Shown here: positions 10,467 to 20,840 of the stretch, one piece after another
How positions within the stretch are numbered: the first letter of the stretch is position 1
How the letters are laid out: each line of letters starts with the position of its first letter
Assembly (NCBI GenBank): GCA_003833135.1
Contig: QZLH01000229.1
Span: forward strand, 51,060-87,048
Source: Oehlia diaphana
Lineage: Eukaryota > Glomeromycota > Glomeromycetes > Glomerales > Glomeraceae
DNA length: 35,989 nt
Direction: 5' to 3'
Made by a program: the position numbers and the translations under genes
The notes under the pieces: model-generated
What the model was told of the DNA's origin: nothing
The model's database searches: none
Seen by the model: the letters and a program-made list of their open reading frames with translations, nothing else

Positions 10467-11914
10467 ATGAAAACCCGTTCGTATTTTAATATTATACTTT
10501 TAAGTACGTTTCTTATTGAAATTATTCTTGGCATTACAATTATATTTAATCTATCGACAAGAAACAATCATTATTTGATGATTGAATGGATTATATTATT
10601 ATCTGTAATTTTTTTCTCTGGAATTTATACTGTAAGTTTTATGTTAAAATAATTTTAACAATTATCGTGAATTAATTCTAATTTATATGCTGAATTAAAT
10701 AGTTTTTAGAAAAAAAATTGCTTTATTTATTAGCTTTTTGTATAGTACATATGGTACCAAATTTAGTTTATATTGAGCATTATTACCGGGGTTTAAAATT
10801 GGGCTTTTTCAATAATGTAGTGATTGATATTTATATATTAACTTCATTTGAAATTTTTTATATAGTTTTATTATTTATTATATGGAAAAGGAAGTAGGTG
10901 ATCAAATTTCTATCTCTTTAAAAATTATTATAATTTCTAAAAAAAAAAAAATAAATAAATTTTTTTATTATAGATATTGGGATGTTAACTCATATAAGAT
11001 TAAAATACCTAGAAATCTAAAAAGTAATGTATTAAATAATAATAATTTATAAAAGATAATTTTATAATTGAAAATACTAATATAAAATACTATTTAAATT
11101 TTAGAATCTTACATTATATACAACATTTATGTTGTCTTATTGTATTCAACATTATGTTATATTATTACATATAGTATTCTTATTATGTTTCGAAATTACT
11201 ACTTTTTTACAAATAATGATGATATGAGTTTATTAGGAATTTTTATATGTTTACCATTTTTTCCATCTTTTATTTTATTATTCAGTTCAAAAATTGTAAG
11301 TATATTGATATATTTATATTTTAAGCTTGATTCTTTTTTTTACAATTTTAAAAATATTTTACAATTTATATAATTTTAAACTTTAGATAAAAAAGGAATT
11401 AAGGTTTTATATGTTTTTTATTTATCTGGCTTATGCGGTACAATCATTTTTTATGGTCATGGAATTTTTTTACATTAAAAATAATATAAGAATAACCTGT
11501 AAGTTATCAATTTATTTAAAATAAGCTTCGTTAATATCGATAAAATACTAATAGTATTTTATTTTCAGATTTCGTAACGTCGTTATTACTAGGTTTGTTA
11601 ATTGTGACCACAATTCTATGTCACATAAATTTTGGTAAAAACCTAAAATTTTATTGTAAGTATATATATATATATATATGGAGTTTTTTTATTTAAAAAT
11701 TGTTTAAACATTAAATTGATTTTTTTTTATAGTAACGTTTGAACCTGATTTGGGTAAAGAATATGAGTATTTAAATGATCTTAGTTTGGATATCAATAAT
11801 GATGAAGAAGAGAAAGATGAAAAAGCTTTTGAAACATTAAATAGATATTGGAAAACTATAAAAACAATTTTTTATAATGGTGTTATTTTACAAATATTGG
11901 ATTTTATTGAATAG
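10467..11914 (+). CDS. Eight-transmembrane protein of unknown function (325 aa)
   Basis: Seven exons, 10467-10631, 10703-10893, 10974-11023, 11105-11295, 11387-11498, 11569-11655 and 11733-11914, join with consistent phases and GT-AG ends to give 325 residues. The third junction (donor GTAATG at 11024) is the least certain; ignoring it would end the protein early at 11052. Hydrophobic segments lie at about residues 8-27, 38-56, 61-80, 98-116, 139-164, 177-195, 206-229 and 237-258. A soluble acidic tail (269-325, with DEEEKDEK) follows. The two halves look alike: segments 2-3 joined by an EKK linker and segments 6-7 by an IKKE linker, which suggests an internal 4+4 duplication. No family is recognised by name. 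It is divergent from the two-pass membrane protein gene and may share its promoter. Confidence 0.8.
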
Positions 11915-12837
11915 AGATATACTGATATTCGAAGGATAATACAATGATCATTTCGAGCATCCTTTCGGGATGACCATTTAGGGGACTGGAAGATATATAT
12001 CGTCAGATTGTGATTTAATTCCTTTATTGCGAAAGTAAATAATTTTTAGTAACCATATTTTCAAATAAATAATGGGCGTTGTCCTTTAAACATTAAATAA
12101 TTAGTAAAATTTAATCGGCAATTTTATTTTTATATCATATAATACAAATGAGTCGATCATATGTCACGATTGACCATCATCTCACGCGTAAAGTATAAAT
12201 TATTTTTTTAAATATCCCTTTACTCTTATTATGGTTTTATCAATGTAAAAAGACTAAAGAATAAAAGGACAAAAAATTGGATCATCAGCAATCAAATCCA
12301 AACTTAATTTATGAATGCTCTTCCTGATGACGATCCAATGACAATGATCGACTTACCATTTGTTAATTAGATTCAATTATATCTTCTGTAAAACTGCTCT
12401 AGCCATAAAATATACTATATAACAATTATAATATGAAATTATACGTGAAAAAAATAATCGGCGATTTATTTCGATAAGAAATAATTGGTTTGAAATTTTA
12501 ATTTTTTCTTTTCTTTTTCAACTTTTCATAGAAAATTTTATTCTATTTCTATATTTTACTTTATCCATAACAGGCTTATTTTGTTACCTTTTATCCAACT
12601 GTTGGAATATAATTATAATGTTTTTTTTATAATGATTTAATCCCACGATCAAAAATATATAGTATATAATATAAAATTAACCGCAATTAAAACAGTTTCT
12701 TGCAATTTAAAACTCACGTCAATGTCAGATATGGTGATTGATGTGAAGCTCCATTTAAATTAATTTGGAATTCAAATTTTCAAACATGAAGACAAGAAGT
12801 CCGGTTATTATTAACGGAGTTTGTCGATTTGATATAA
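11915..12837. other. Intergenic region, nothing recognised
   Basis: AT-rich sequence after the eight-pass membrane gene. A small hairpin-like CATCCTTTCGGGATG lies near 11960, just after the stop codon. No coding potential or transposon end is visible. Confidence 0.6.
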
Positions 12838-13072
12838 AAGTACTACGTTCTTTTGTATAACTTGTAGAAAAAGTTTTATGAGTATCTTTCAAAAAAGTAT
12901 ATTTCATTTGCCGGCATTCTTTTGGCAAAAGTTAATGAAAGAACTGCTGTTAATTCTTCTCTAAAAGTAAAGTTCAAAATTTTGATTATTTAAAAAAAGT
13001 TAAGGAATATTAAATGTTAAATATAAAAATTTACTTGAAAATATAAATATGGAACGATAAAATGACGAAAAT
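12838..13072 (+). pseudogene. Decayed copy of the last exon of the two-pass membrane protein gene
   Basis: The sequence follows the coding strand of exon 5 of the 8498-9943 gene, in the opposite orientation. Shared blocks include CTTGTAGAAAAAGTTTTATG, GTTAATGAAAGA and ATATGGAACGA. Internal deletions and frameshifts break every frame, and the middle coiled-coil part is mostly lost. The other exons are not visible nearby, so this is a fragment of a former paralogue. Confidence 0.8.
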
Positions 13073-13800
13073 GTGGATCGTAATCATCATTTAAACCACA
13101 AGGATCAGTTGTGGATTTTTAACGGATTGCGTTAAGATTTTAGGATTCATCTTAATAATTCCCTACATTATTATGAAATCTCTTTCATGATAATACTTTA
13201 AATAGTGCTAAACTTGAATTCAAAGAGACTAATATATAATATACCATATATTTCATATTCCACTCGTGACTGTACTTTTTAGATCATTAGATTTAGCCAT
13301 ATAATTAATTGCGTGATAAAATATTAACCCCGCCATAGTCGCCATACTTAATCACATATTCTGACCTATTCTGACCGTATAAATATTATTATCGCTCAAG
13401 AAAACTTTAAATTCTAATGGAAATTGTATCATGTTAATAATCAAGAACTTTTATTTTAAAATAAGGTGATTAAATTGCTATCATAAAAACATTTAAAAAT
13501 GATAAAAGCGTTTTAAATGAGCTCTATTAAATATGATCGCCGCACGGAATAAATATTATGCAACAAGTCATTAAAAGGTATAATAAATATGGAAGAAGAA
13601 TATTCCCAAAAAGAATATTCCAAAAAGAATGTTCTTGTTGATTACAAATCACCCTTTATTCAAAAATTTAGGCGTGAACCAAAAAATTGACTTTTACCAA
13701 TTTACTCATTGCGAACTGAAAACAATGTCGATAGAAGAGAATATCTTTTAAGTAAAAAATCATCCAACATATTAACAAATATGATGATGTATTCTCAAAA
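13073..13800. other. Intergenic region, nothing recognised
   Basis: AT-rich spacer between the exon relic and the degenerate array. A short local duplication (AAAAAGAATATTCC / AAAAAGAATGTTC) is seen near 13607-13633. No supported gene. Confidence 0.5.
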
Positions 13801-14600
13801 TTTGGAGTATTTAAGTTTTTCAGATTATGATTTAAATTTGGACGAAAGAATAATGAAATATGATCACGTCATATGTGAAGATTGTAATCAAGAAGTAGAA
13901 AAGTTAGTTTTTGTGTTATAATTGCTAGAATGAACTCAAGCGAATGAATTATGAAATATGTAAAAATATGTTTTTAAGTTAAATACTTCTCATGTTTGTT
14001 CGACTTACAAAATTGTTGAGACATCAGATTATGATTTAAATTTAAGAGAGAGAAGAGCAAAATATATGGGTTGTAATTAAATCTCATGTACATAATCTAT
14101 TAATTAATAAAATGGTCACATATTGGAAATTGATGTTAATAAAAAGGGTTGTATGAAGTATGGATCAAAAATTGGAATTTTTAATACATCAGATTACGAT
14201 CTAAATTTAGAAGAGCAAAATATAAGCCATTTTATGTGAAGAATGAAATTGATAAATATTATTTTTAGTGTACAGGTTGTTACAAAGAAGAAACTGATAT
14301 CAACTTTTGAAATTTTTAATACATCAGATTAACAATTTAAATTTAGAAGAAAGAAGAGCGAAATATATGTTTGGTGCATATAAGTAGTATACTAAGTATA
14401 ACATTTTATGGAAAAATGTAACAATAATGCATTTGATGATAAAGATTTGTTGTTACGAGTAAGAAACAGATATTAATAAAAAAAATTATATGAAGTATGG
14501 ATCAAATTTCAAAATTTTTAATATGTCAGATTACAATTTAAATTTAAAAGAAAGAAGAGCAAAATATAAGGGTATTCGGTACTATGTCATTTTATGTGAA
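13800..14600 (+). repeat. Five-copy degenerate array of a former coding unit
   Basis: A block reading like SDYDLNLEERRAKY recurs five times, anchored on CAGATTA at 13821, 14025, 14190, 14325 and 14527 (spacing about 204, 165, 135 and 202). Between blocks, several copies share a stretch reading like KKETDINKK-CMKYGSK-IFNTS. Frames are broken by stops and indels in most units; the first and last are still open for 60-70 codons. The first unit continues into VICEDCNQEVEK, a cysteine-pair motif like the N-terminal C-x2-C of the local kinase. The best reading is a decayed tandem repeat gene or repeated kinase N-terminal fragments. The function of the ancestor is unknown. Confidence 0.7.
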
Positions 14601-14651
14601 AATGTAATAATAAATTTAATGAATGAGATCTTTATTGCACTTATTGTTACG

Positions 14652-14933
14652 CTTGGATATCATTTTTTCATTTAGTGTAGACTCATTGCAATTATACTTG
14701 TAAACTTAAGATAATAAATTTGTATTCTTGTTTATTATTCGCCCTGAATTCTGAAATCGTTTGCTTTCTATTTGTAAAAAAAATTCGCCTTTGGAACAAT
14801 AAATCCCGTTCGCATTTTGGTTACTTCCTAGATAACATTTATTTTTAGCATCTAGCCTCCAACCTACATGCAATAAAAGGTACCTAACATATGTACAAAC
14901 TTGGTGACCGGGTGGGCGGCACAAAATTGTATA
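14652..14933 (+). repeat. Left inverted arm
   Basis: Begins CTTGGATATCATTTTTTCAT and ends near ACAAAATTGTATA. Its reverse complement aligns along its whole length with 18739-19016, with scattered substitutions and a few small indels. Confidence 0.88.
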
Positions 14934-15130
14934 CCATCCAGTATCTAGTCTCTTAAGTATAGGATTGTGAAAAAATGGTAAGCTATTATAAGAAAACCTT
15001 GGGGCTTTTTTTTGCTACTAGTGCATACATAAAAGGCAATCTATACCAATAGCATGCATATATGGCTATCTGAAACATATCTTCTTTAAAAAGCCTCCCA
15101 TATAGCATACATATAGATAGCAAGAGAACA

Positions 15131-15297
15131 AGCATGAGGAGACAGAGCCCTTTAGGTGATACCGACGAATGCGCGTTCAATACCAGAGAATAAGCATGAG
15201 CGAGTAGCTCTTTAGAGCGACGATGAAAGTGCATTCGACAGGAGGAAAATAGCAGGACATGAACATAAGCCCTTTAGGGCGATGTGAATGTGGATGC
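15131..15297. repeat. Three-unit tandem repeat of about 60 bp
   Basis: Diverged units begin at 15131, 15193 and 15251. Each starts AGCATGAG or AGCAGGACATGA and carries a (G)CCCTTTAG-GCGA or CTCTTTAGAGCGACGA core followed by GAATG/AAAGTG. The stretch is noticeably GC-richer than the region. No function can be inferred. Confidence 0.65.
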
Positions 15298-15891
15298 AAT
15301 TTTTCTCAACTTATAGTATATGCTACCCACTTCTATTAAGGTAAATAGGATACTAATGTTGCAGAGTGAAGGCCTCTCAATTTGCATACCATATTGGTAG
15401 AGAGTTTGCGTTCTTTTCAAATGTTACTAGAGCCCCTAGAAAAGCAGAAGACTTATTTCACGAGACCTACATGGAGGTTTAGTATGGGCTGAGCTATATG
15501 AAGGAATTGCAACCGAATTAGATTTCAATGAATACTATCTGTACATTTTAGCTCATGGTGAATATTGGCCAATAGGGCCAAAGAATTTAGAACATTCACA
15601 CATAACTTCACTGGTCCTATCAGCTATAATATCAAGTACGGAATTTATCATTCTTTCATAGGAGGACAACCAGCAGATCAAAAATGTACAAAAGAATTTC
15701 GTTATAACACTGCAGGACACTACACTCATATGACTTGCAGTTAGCGAAAAATCTAGATCTTCACATAGAATTAGCCCAATATGTGGGAGGAAGAAAAAGA
15801 GATCCCATAACTTGCATAGATCAATAATAAATGTACGCCTCATTTGTCTTGAATGCAACCGTAATCATTGATTCTAAGCCTCTAAGGGCTA
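15298..15891. other. Interior of the inverted-arm element, no recognised gene
   Basis: A plus-strand frame near 15490-15655 reads through a protein-like stretch (FNEYYLYILAHGEYWPIGP) before a stop, and later pieces are broken. This suggests an eroded coding region of unknown family. The minus-strand open frame at 15553-15858 is probably its shadow. Confidence 0.4.
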
Positions 15892-15899
15892 GACTAGTG

Positions 15900-16903
15900 C
15901 AGGGACGATGATTTTATGATGTGCTCAAACATAAATTATGTATGTGCTAAAATTAAAATATGTGATTTAATTTTTTTCAAAAATTCTCACATTATGTGAT
16001 ATTATTTGGTGAAATATGTANNNNNNNNNNNNNNNNNNNNNNNNNNNNNNNNNNNNNNNNNNNNNNNNNNNNNNNNNNNNNNNNNNNNNNNNNNNNNNNN
16101 NNNNNNNNNNNNNNNNNNNNNNNNNNNNNNNNNNNNNNNNNNNNNNNNNNNNNNNNNNNNNNNNNNNNNNNNNNNNNNNNNNNNNNNNNNNNNNNNNNNN
16201 NNNNNNNNNNNNNNNNNNNNNNNNNNNNNNNNNNNNNNNNNNNNNNNNNNNNNNNNNNNNNNNNNNNNNNNNNNNNNNNNNNNNNNNNNNNNNNNNNNNN
16301 NNNNNNNNNNNNNNNNNNNNNNNNNNNNNNNNNNNNNNNNNNNNNNNNNNNNNNNNNNNNNNNNNNNNNNNNNNNNNNNNNNNNNNNNNNNNNNNNNNNN
16401 NNNNNNNNNNNNNNNNNNNNNNNNNNNNNNNNNNNNNNNNNNNNNNNNNNNNNNNNNNNNNNNNNNNNNNNNNNNNNNNNNNNNNNNNNNNNNNNNNNNN
16501 NNNNNNNNNNNNNNNNNNNNNNNNNNNNNNNNNNNNNNNNNNNNNNNNNNNNNNNNNNNNNNNNNNNNNNNNNNNNNNNNNNNNNNNNNNNNNNNNNNNN
16601 NNNNNNNNNNNNNNNNNNNNNNNNNNNNNNNNNNATTATGTGATATTATTTGGTGAAATATGTATATTATTTGTAAAAAATTGCTTTATCCACCATTAAA
16701 ATGCGAATTTATTTTTTATAACAAGGAAGTTAACATTACATGATGATGATTAGAACCTTTGGAAAAACTGGTATTTTACTGAAAACTTTGGAAAAAACTT
16801 GTATTTTACTGCGGATTATGCGTTTCAATACAAGAAGATTCAAATTATGTGATTTTATGATGCGATTAATTAAAATTACAATCACATAAAATCATCGTCC
16901 CTG
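15900..16903. mobile_element. Nested hAT-like non-autonomous element
   Basis: The ends are perfect 19-bp inverted repeats, CAGGGACGATGATTTTATG at 15900-15918 and its reverse complement at 16885-16903. They are flanked by an exact 8-bp target-site duplication GACTAGTG (15892-15899 and 16904-16911). CAGGG ends and 8-bp duplications are the hallmark of the hAT superfamily. The visible interior, about 390 bp, is AT-rich and non-coding; the rest is an assembly gap. It most likely moved with transposase supplied from elsewhere. Its insertion interrupts the larger inverted-arm element and is therefore younger. Confidence 0.88.
16021..16634. other. Assembly gap (614 N)
   Basis: The unknown bases are bordered on both sides by the identical 30-bp sequence (15991-16020 and 16635-16664, beginning ATTATGTGATATTATTTGG). 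Open frames made of X across it are artefacts. The identical edges suggest overlapping contig ends or an unresolved internal tandem repeat. Confidence 0.98.
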
Positions 16904-16911
16904 GACTAGTG

Positions 16912-17384
16912 ATACGACGATTATTATATTTTTTTCTGAAACTACCGATAAGCGACTAAGGTGTCCCACTAAGGCATAGGCATTAACAACCTTAGTATGT
17001 GGCTATCATGTGACTATACAGTAGTCTCTACTTACACCTTAATTTTTTTTAAATACTCCATGTAAAATCAACACAACACATCCCTAATCCATTATGAGAA
17101 CTGGTGATGCAGGAAGCCTTATTGATAGGAGTTAGAACTTGTTGACATGGAATTTACTCACTGTTGTAATTATGTCGCCAATTGACGACACGTGATCATG
17201 GTTACGCCATGTAATAACGCGTCTAAAACCCATTTTTCTCAAATATTTCGATAAACACGTCAATCCTCGGCTCTGAAAACCTTAAAACTCTTCTTCATTC
17301 AGGTAAACTTACGAACTTCAGACTTTTATAATTATAATTGCCACTTGTAGGAAGAAACTTAAGTTTCTATATATAGATTTCGAT
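16912..17384. other. Interior of the inverted-arm element, no recognised gene
   Basis: This sequence is less AT-rich than the window average. No intact frame or known motif was identified. Confidence 0.4.
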
Positions 17385-17850
17385 CTATTCCTGTGGGAAA
17401 GCGCGAGCGATTGGGATTATTATTAACAGAATTTCTGGAATTTCAAAGGCGAACTCTTGGTTCTGAACTAGCTGCTATTTTAAAATACTTCCACCAAAAG
17501 CCGAGACTATTACAAAGCGGGAGAATTGAGAACATCTTTAAAGGTAGTATTTTTTTTTCTCTGTTCCAGCTGTAGCATTACATTACGCTTGATATTTTTG
17601 ATTATAACGAGTCCTGCAATGCGATTTGAGTGACCTTGTCGCACACGGCAAAATGTTATTTTGCTTGAAGTGGACGGATGGCAGAAATGCTTTTTGCCCG
17701 AATTACGATCTGTCAATATTACAATCTATTAACTATTTCTTTCAAAAAACTATAAAAAGACCAGGTAAATATCGATTTATGGCAAACATATTCCACAAAA
17801 CTCGGAAAAATGGCCATCGAAATCGAGTTAATAAGGTATGAAACGCCTTT
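17385..17850 (+). pseudogene. Eroded coding region of unknown family
   Basis: From about 17393 to 17540 the plus strand reads GKRERLGLLLTEFLEF, then LGSELAAILKYFHQKPRLL and SGRIENIFK, with protein-like composition. It ends in a plausible intron (17541-17564, GTAGTA to CCAG, only about 24 nt, so doubtful). Joining across gives AVALHYA and then a stop. A second open stretch, 17626-17840, contains FCLKWTDGRNAFCPNYDL. I do not recognise the family. The breaks suggest a decayed gene carried inside the inverted-arm element, and it is a candidate for that element's former transposase. Confidence 0.4.
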
Positions 17851-18219
17851 GATTTTTAATTGTATATAAAGATCTGAATGTAAGTCGTGTAATTTTTCCT
17901 CTAATTGAATGCAATTAGTGTGAGTCCTAACTTACCGAATTTCCATGTATGTCAAACTTCCAAATTATTTTAAATTATTAGTTTACACTTTTATTATTGT
18001 ACTAAATAATAGTGAAGCGGAAGTCCGATAAATTTCATTCTCCAGAAGATGAATTATGAAACGTTGGTGAAATTAAAGACGAAAATCAGGAAACAATTGA
18101 TCATGGTAAAAATTTATCGGATAATATAAGAATTAACATGAGCTTATTAATTGTTCCTATGGGACCTATTTCAAAAAAACATCATCAGGCAGTAACGAAC
18201 AACACACGTCGCAGTCTTT

Positions 18220-18686
18220 TACTGAAGAGGAAGTTGAAAGGAAAGATATCGGAGAGTTAATTGACTTTTTACGAAACAAGATGTCTTATTGTTGAAGGAA
18301 AACATTTTTAAATATTACGCGAACAAGAAATTGCCGGTCGTGACTTCATCAGCAAGACTTTAAAGGATATGGGTTAGAGATGGGACCGGCAATGAGGCTT
18401 GCTGATTTTGCTAGGAAGCTTAATAGTAAGAGTAAGTAACCACAATATTGTGATATGGTTTGGGAATATTTATTAATAACTTATTATATATTCTGTGATG
18501 TAGGTGATGTAGGCGAAAATTTATGTAAGACATCTATTTCTCCAGGATTTGAAATGAATGAGTTTCGAAAAGGACTCATCAAAGATCTTAGTACAAGCAT
18601 TTGTGATGAACTACTTGGAGAAAAAGTTGAGTGTTATATGAAAAAACATAATGCGTTGAACAAGAGGCGGATACGGAAGAAGTAGT
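18220..18686 (+). pseudogene. Frameshifted remnant of a SAM-like domain protein
   Basis: Three frames in succession give one domain-like sequence: ERKDIGELIDFLRN, then QDVLLLKE, then ILREQEIAGRDFISKTLKD, then GLEMGPAMRLADFARKLNSK. The pattern of a short helix, LREQEI-GRDF and GP-A--LADF matches SAM (sterile alpha motif) domains, which are common in Rhizophagus proteins. At least two frameshifts and several stops break it. Downstream, 18500-18686 is open and reads GFEMNEFRKGLIKDLSTSI, then a lysine-rich end, possibly the next part of the same gene after a short intron. It is not functional as it stands. Confidence 0.65.
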
Positions 18687-18738
18687 GATTTTGTAAATAA
18701 TCACATGTAGTCCAAGTATGTAATTCCGATTTGCTTAT

Positions 18739-19016
18739 GTACAATTTTGTGCCGTCAACGCATCCCGGTCGCAAGTTTGTATATATGTTAAGTACCTTTT
18801 ATTCCATGTAGGTTGGAGGCTAGACGCTAAAAATAAATGTTATCTAGGAAGTAAACAAAATATGAACAGGATTTTTGTTCCAAAAGCGATTTTTTTTTTA
18901 CAAATAGAAAGCAAACGATTTCAGAGCGAATAAAAAATAAGAATACAAATTTATTTTCTTAAGTTTACAAGTATAATTGCAATGAGTTTACGCTATATGA
19001 AAAAATGACATCTAAG
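18739..19016 (-). repeat. Right inverted arm
   Basis: Reverse complement of the left arm at 14652-14933. Conserved landmarks include the blocks around GTAGGTTGGAGGCTAGA, AAATGTTATCTAGGAAGTAA, CAAATAGAAAGCAAACGATT and AGTATAATTGCAATGAGT. Confidence 0.88.
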
Positions 19017-20840
19017 ATCTAAATGGTCATTGGATGGATTTGCCCATTTCTCTACTATTCTCTACTACTAAAAGTTTGCTTTTTTTTTTGTTTATTTGAG
19101 TCTAACCCAATTTAATTATTTAACGAAGGTTTAATTCATTATATATCTAAATTAAAACAATTTTAGGTCGACATCCGAGATAGAATTTAAAATCAATATT
19201 TAATTGCTTGTTTTTGAAATCAATTATGTAGTAAATAACTGAATCATAATGACCGTTATTATTCCAAATTTACTACTAATCTCATGAATTATACTAGCTT
19301 TGTCATTTTTTATAAATTCAAAAGCTTTCATTCAATTTCACATTCCCACGTTACGTAGTACTTCTTGGAATATTCATTAGAAAGTTGCGGTTTCGAATTT
19401 AGTATATAAAACAAGAGACTGCACATTTGTGGCGCAAGAGCAATTACGTGTGAGCTCTTTCATTGATCTTAACATGACGATGTTCAACAAAAATGATAAA
19501 AGTTAGGTCTCTTGAAGAATTTGAAAATAGAAACCCATTTGAAACAAAAAATTCATGGGAGCAAGGTGACCAGAATGTTGAACGTTCTGGAGGTGAATAA
19601 AATACAGGTACTGTATGTTTGATATAGTTCAAGTGCTACCTGCTGTCAAATGATTATACTTATTTATTTTCCTATTGTTTTAGAGTTTTCACTAGAGGAA
19701 ATCAGAATAACAATTTTAAGTCCAAAATATAAATCTTGATGACTATTAGGAAAGGAAGATTATGTTGATGAGATAATTATCCACGTTTTTTTCCACTTAG
19801 TTAAGAATCTCTCACTTTCAATGTCTCGAATTCTTTGAATTAATATTCAGTGTAAAAAATAATATAACTCGACATAACATTCACTGCATGATAGTAGATT
19901 ATTTACTATTCAGAATAATAGTTATGATATTACGCCTGTAATACAAAAGCAATAAAAAAGGTTTTTATGGTCTGGTGCAAACTTTTATGGTATATTTGTA
20001 TTGATTTAACTATACCACGAGCACGAGCATTAAGATCTATTACTGCGAAATACACAAAAATTCTCAGAGAATCAAAATGATTAGAATTCGATATTCTCTA
20101 CTAGTATTGGCTTGGCGATTGAAAATATATCAAATTCTTTCATAAAGATGATCTGAATAATTTTGTCCGGTACTGGATTGTTTCATGTTATGAAAATCCA
20201 TAGTATCATCTTCGGGAAGTCATTGAATTTTGTGAATTTTTGTGACATACTATTTCATCTCCAACTTGGGACGGTGCGAACGTGAACGGATGAAATTACT
20301 AAGGATTCCTTTATGGGTTATTTAAATAACACATATGCTAGATCGATAGTATTATGTTGGAATTAACAAATTTTTAGAACTTCTGAAAATTTATTGAATA
20401 ATCTAAGGCAAAACCACCAAAAGGGAAAATGTGATGCGTCATTCAATTAGTTGTAGAGTTCGTAAAATTCACTTTAATATAAAGCCTATCTAATACTATA
20501 ACATAATGTGATGATATCACCGATATGATTGATTTGTTTAAAAGTTTGTTATATTACAATCTAAAAATATAATATACAAAATAACAATAGATATGTTTGT
20601 AATAATTATTCTTGTTCTTAAAAATGACGATACTTAAACATTCATTATTTTTTTTTTAAAAAAATGCCATTTCAGCGATATTAATAAATAAGTCCATTTT
20701 TAATTTAATTTAATTAATTTAATTGTTTCTTCCAGTACATCCACCCTTCTTCATAATTCAAAATTGATGATTAAATCTTTTGAAAAACTATTATATTACA
20801 TCAAAAAAAAAACCTCAAAAGATAATTCAGGCTTTAACCG
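19017..20840. other. Intergenic region without a recognisable gene
   Basis: Only short frames occur here. A 30-codon piece near 19506-19599 (SLEEFENRNPFETKN) has protein-like composition but no neighbours to join. No repeats with clear ends were found. The region ends at the 3' end of the dipeptidyl peptidase gene. Confidence 0.5.

Larger units (their letters stand above)
14652..19016. mobile_element. Element-like region bounded by ~280-bp inverted arms
   Basis: The two ends are inverted copies of each other, roughly nine in ten bases identical by eye, enclosing about 3.8 kb. The interior is clearly less AT-extreme than its surroundings and contains eroded coding pieces, a 62/58-bp tandem repeat and a nested hAT-like insertion. 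Long inverted arms around coding remnants fit a DNA transposon of the long-terminal-repeat type (for example Mutator-like). I recognise no transposase and no target-site duplication, so two independent inverted copies of a shorter repeat cannot be excluded. Confidence 0.55.

Noticed and set aside
11140..11373. A free-standing gene starting at 11140
   Set aside because: The first codon is TTG, and the sequence is exon 4 (11105-11295) of the eight-pass membrane gene, with a TTTTAG acceptor just upstream and a GTAAGT donor at its end.
11945..11985. Hairpin-like sequence after the stop of the eight-pass gene as a terminator
   Set aside because: The stem is only about five base pairs, and such intrinsic terminators are not used by eukaryotic RNA polymerase II.
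14706..14924. 72-codon minus-strand frame in the left inverted arm
   Set aside because: The frame is not kept in the right arm because of indels, so it is unlikely to code for protein.
15996..16699. Three long open frames composed mainly of X
   Set aside because: They run through the 614-base assembly gap and carry no information.
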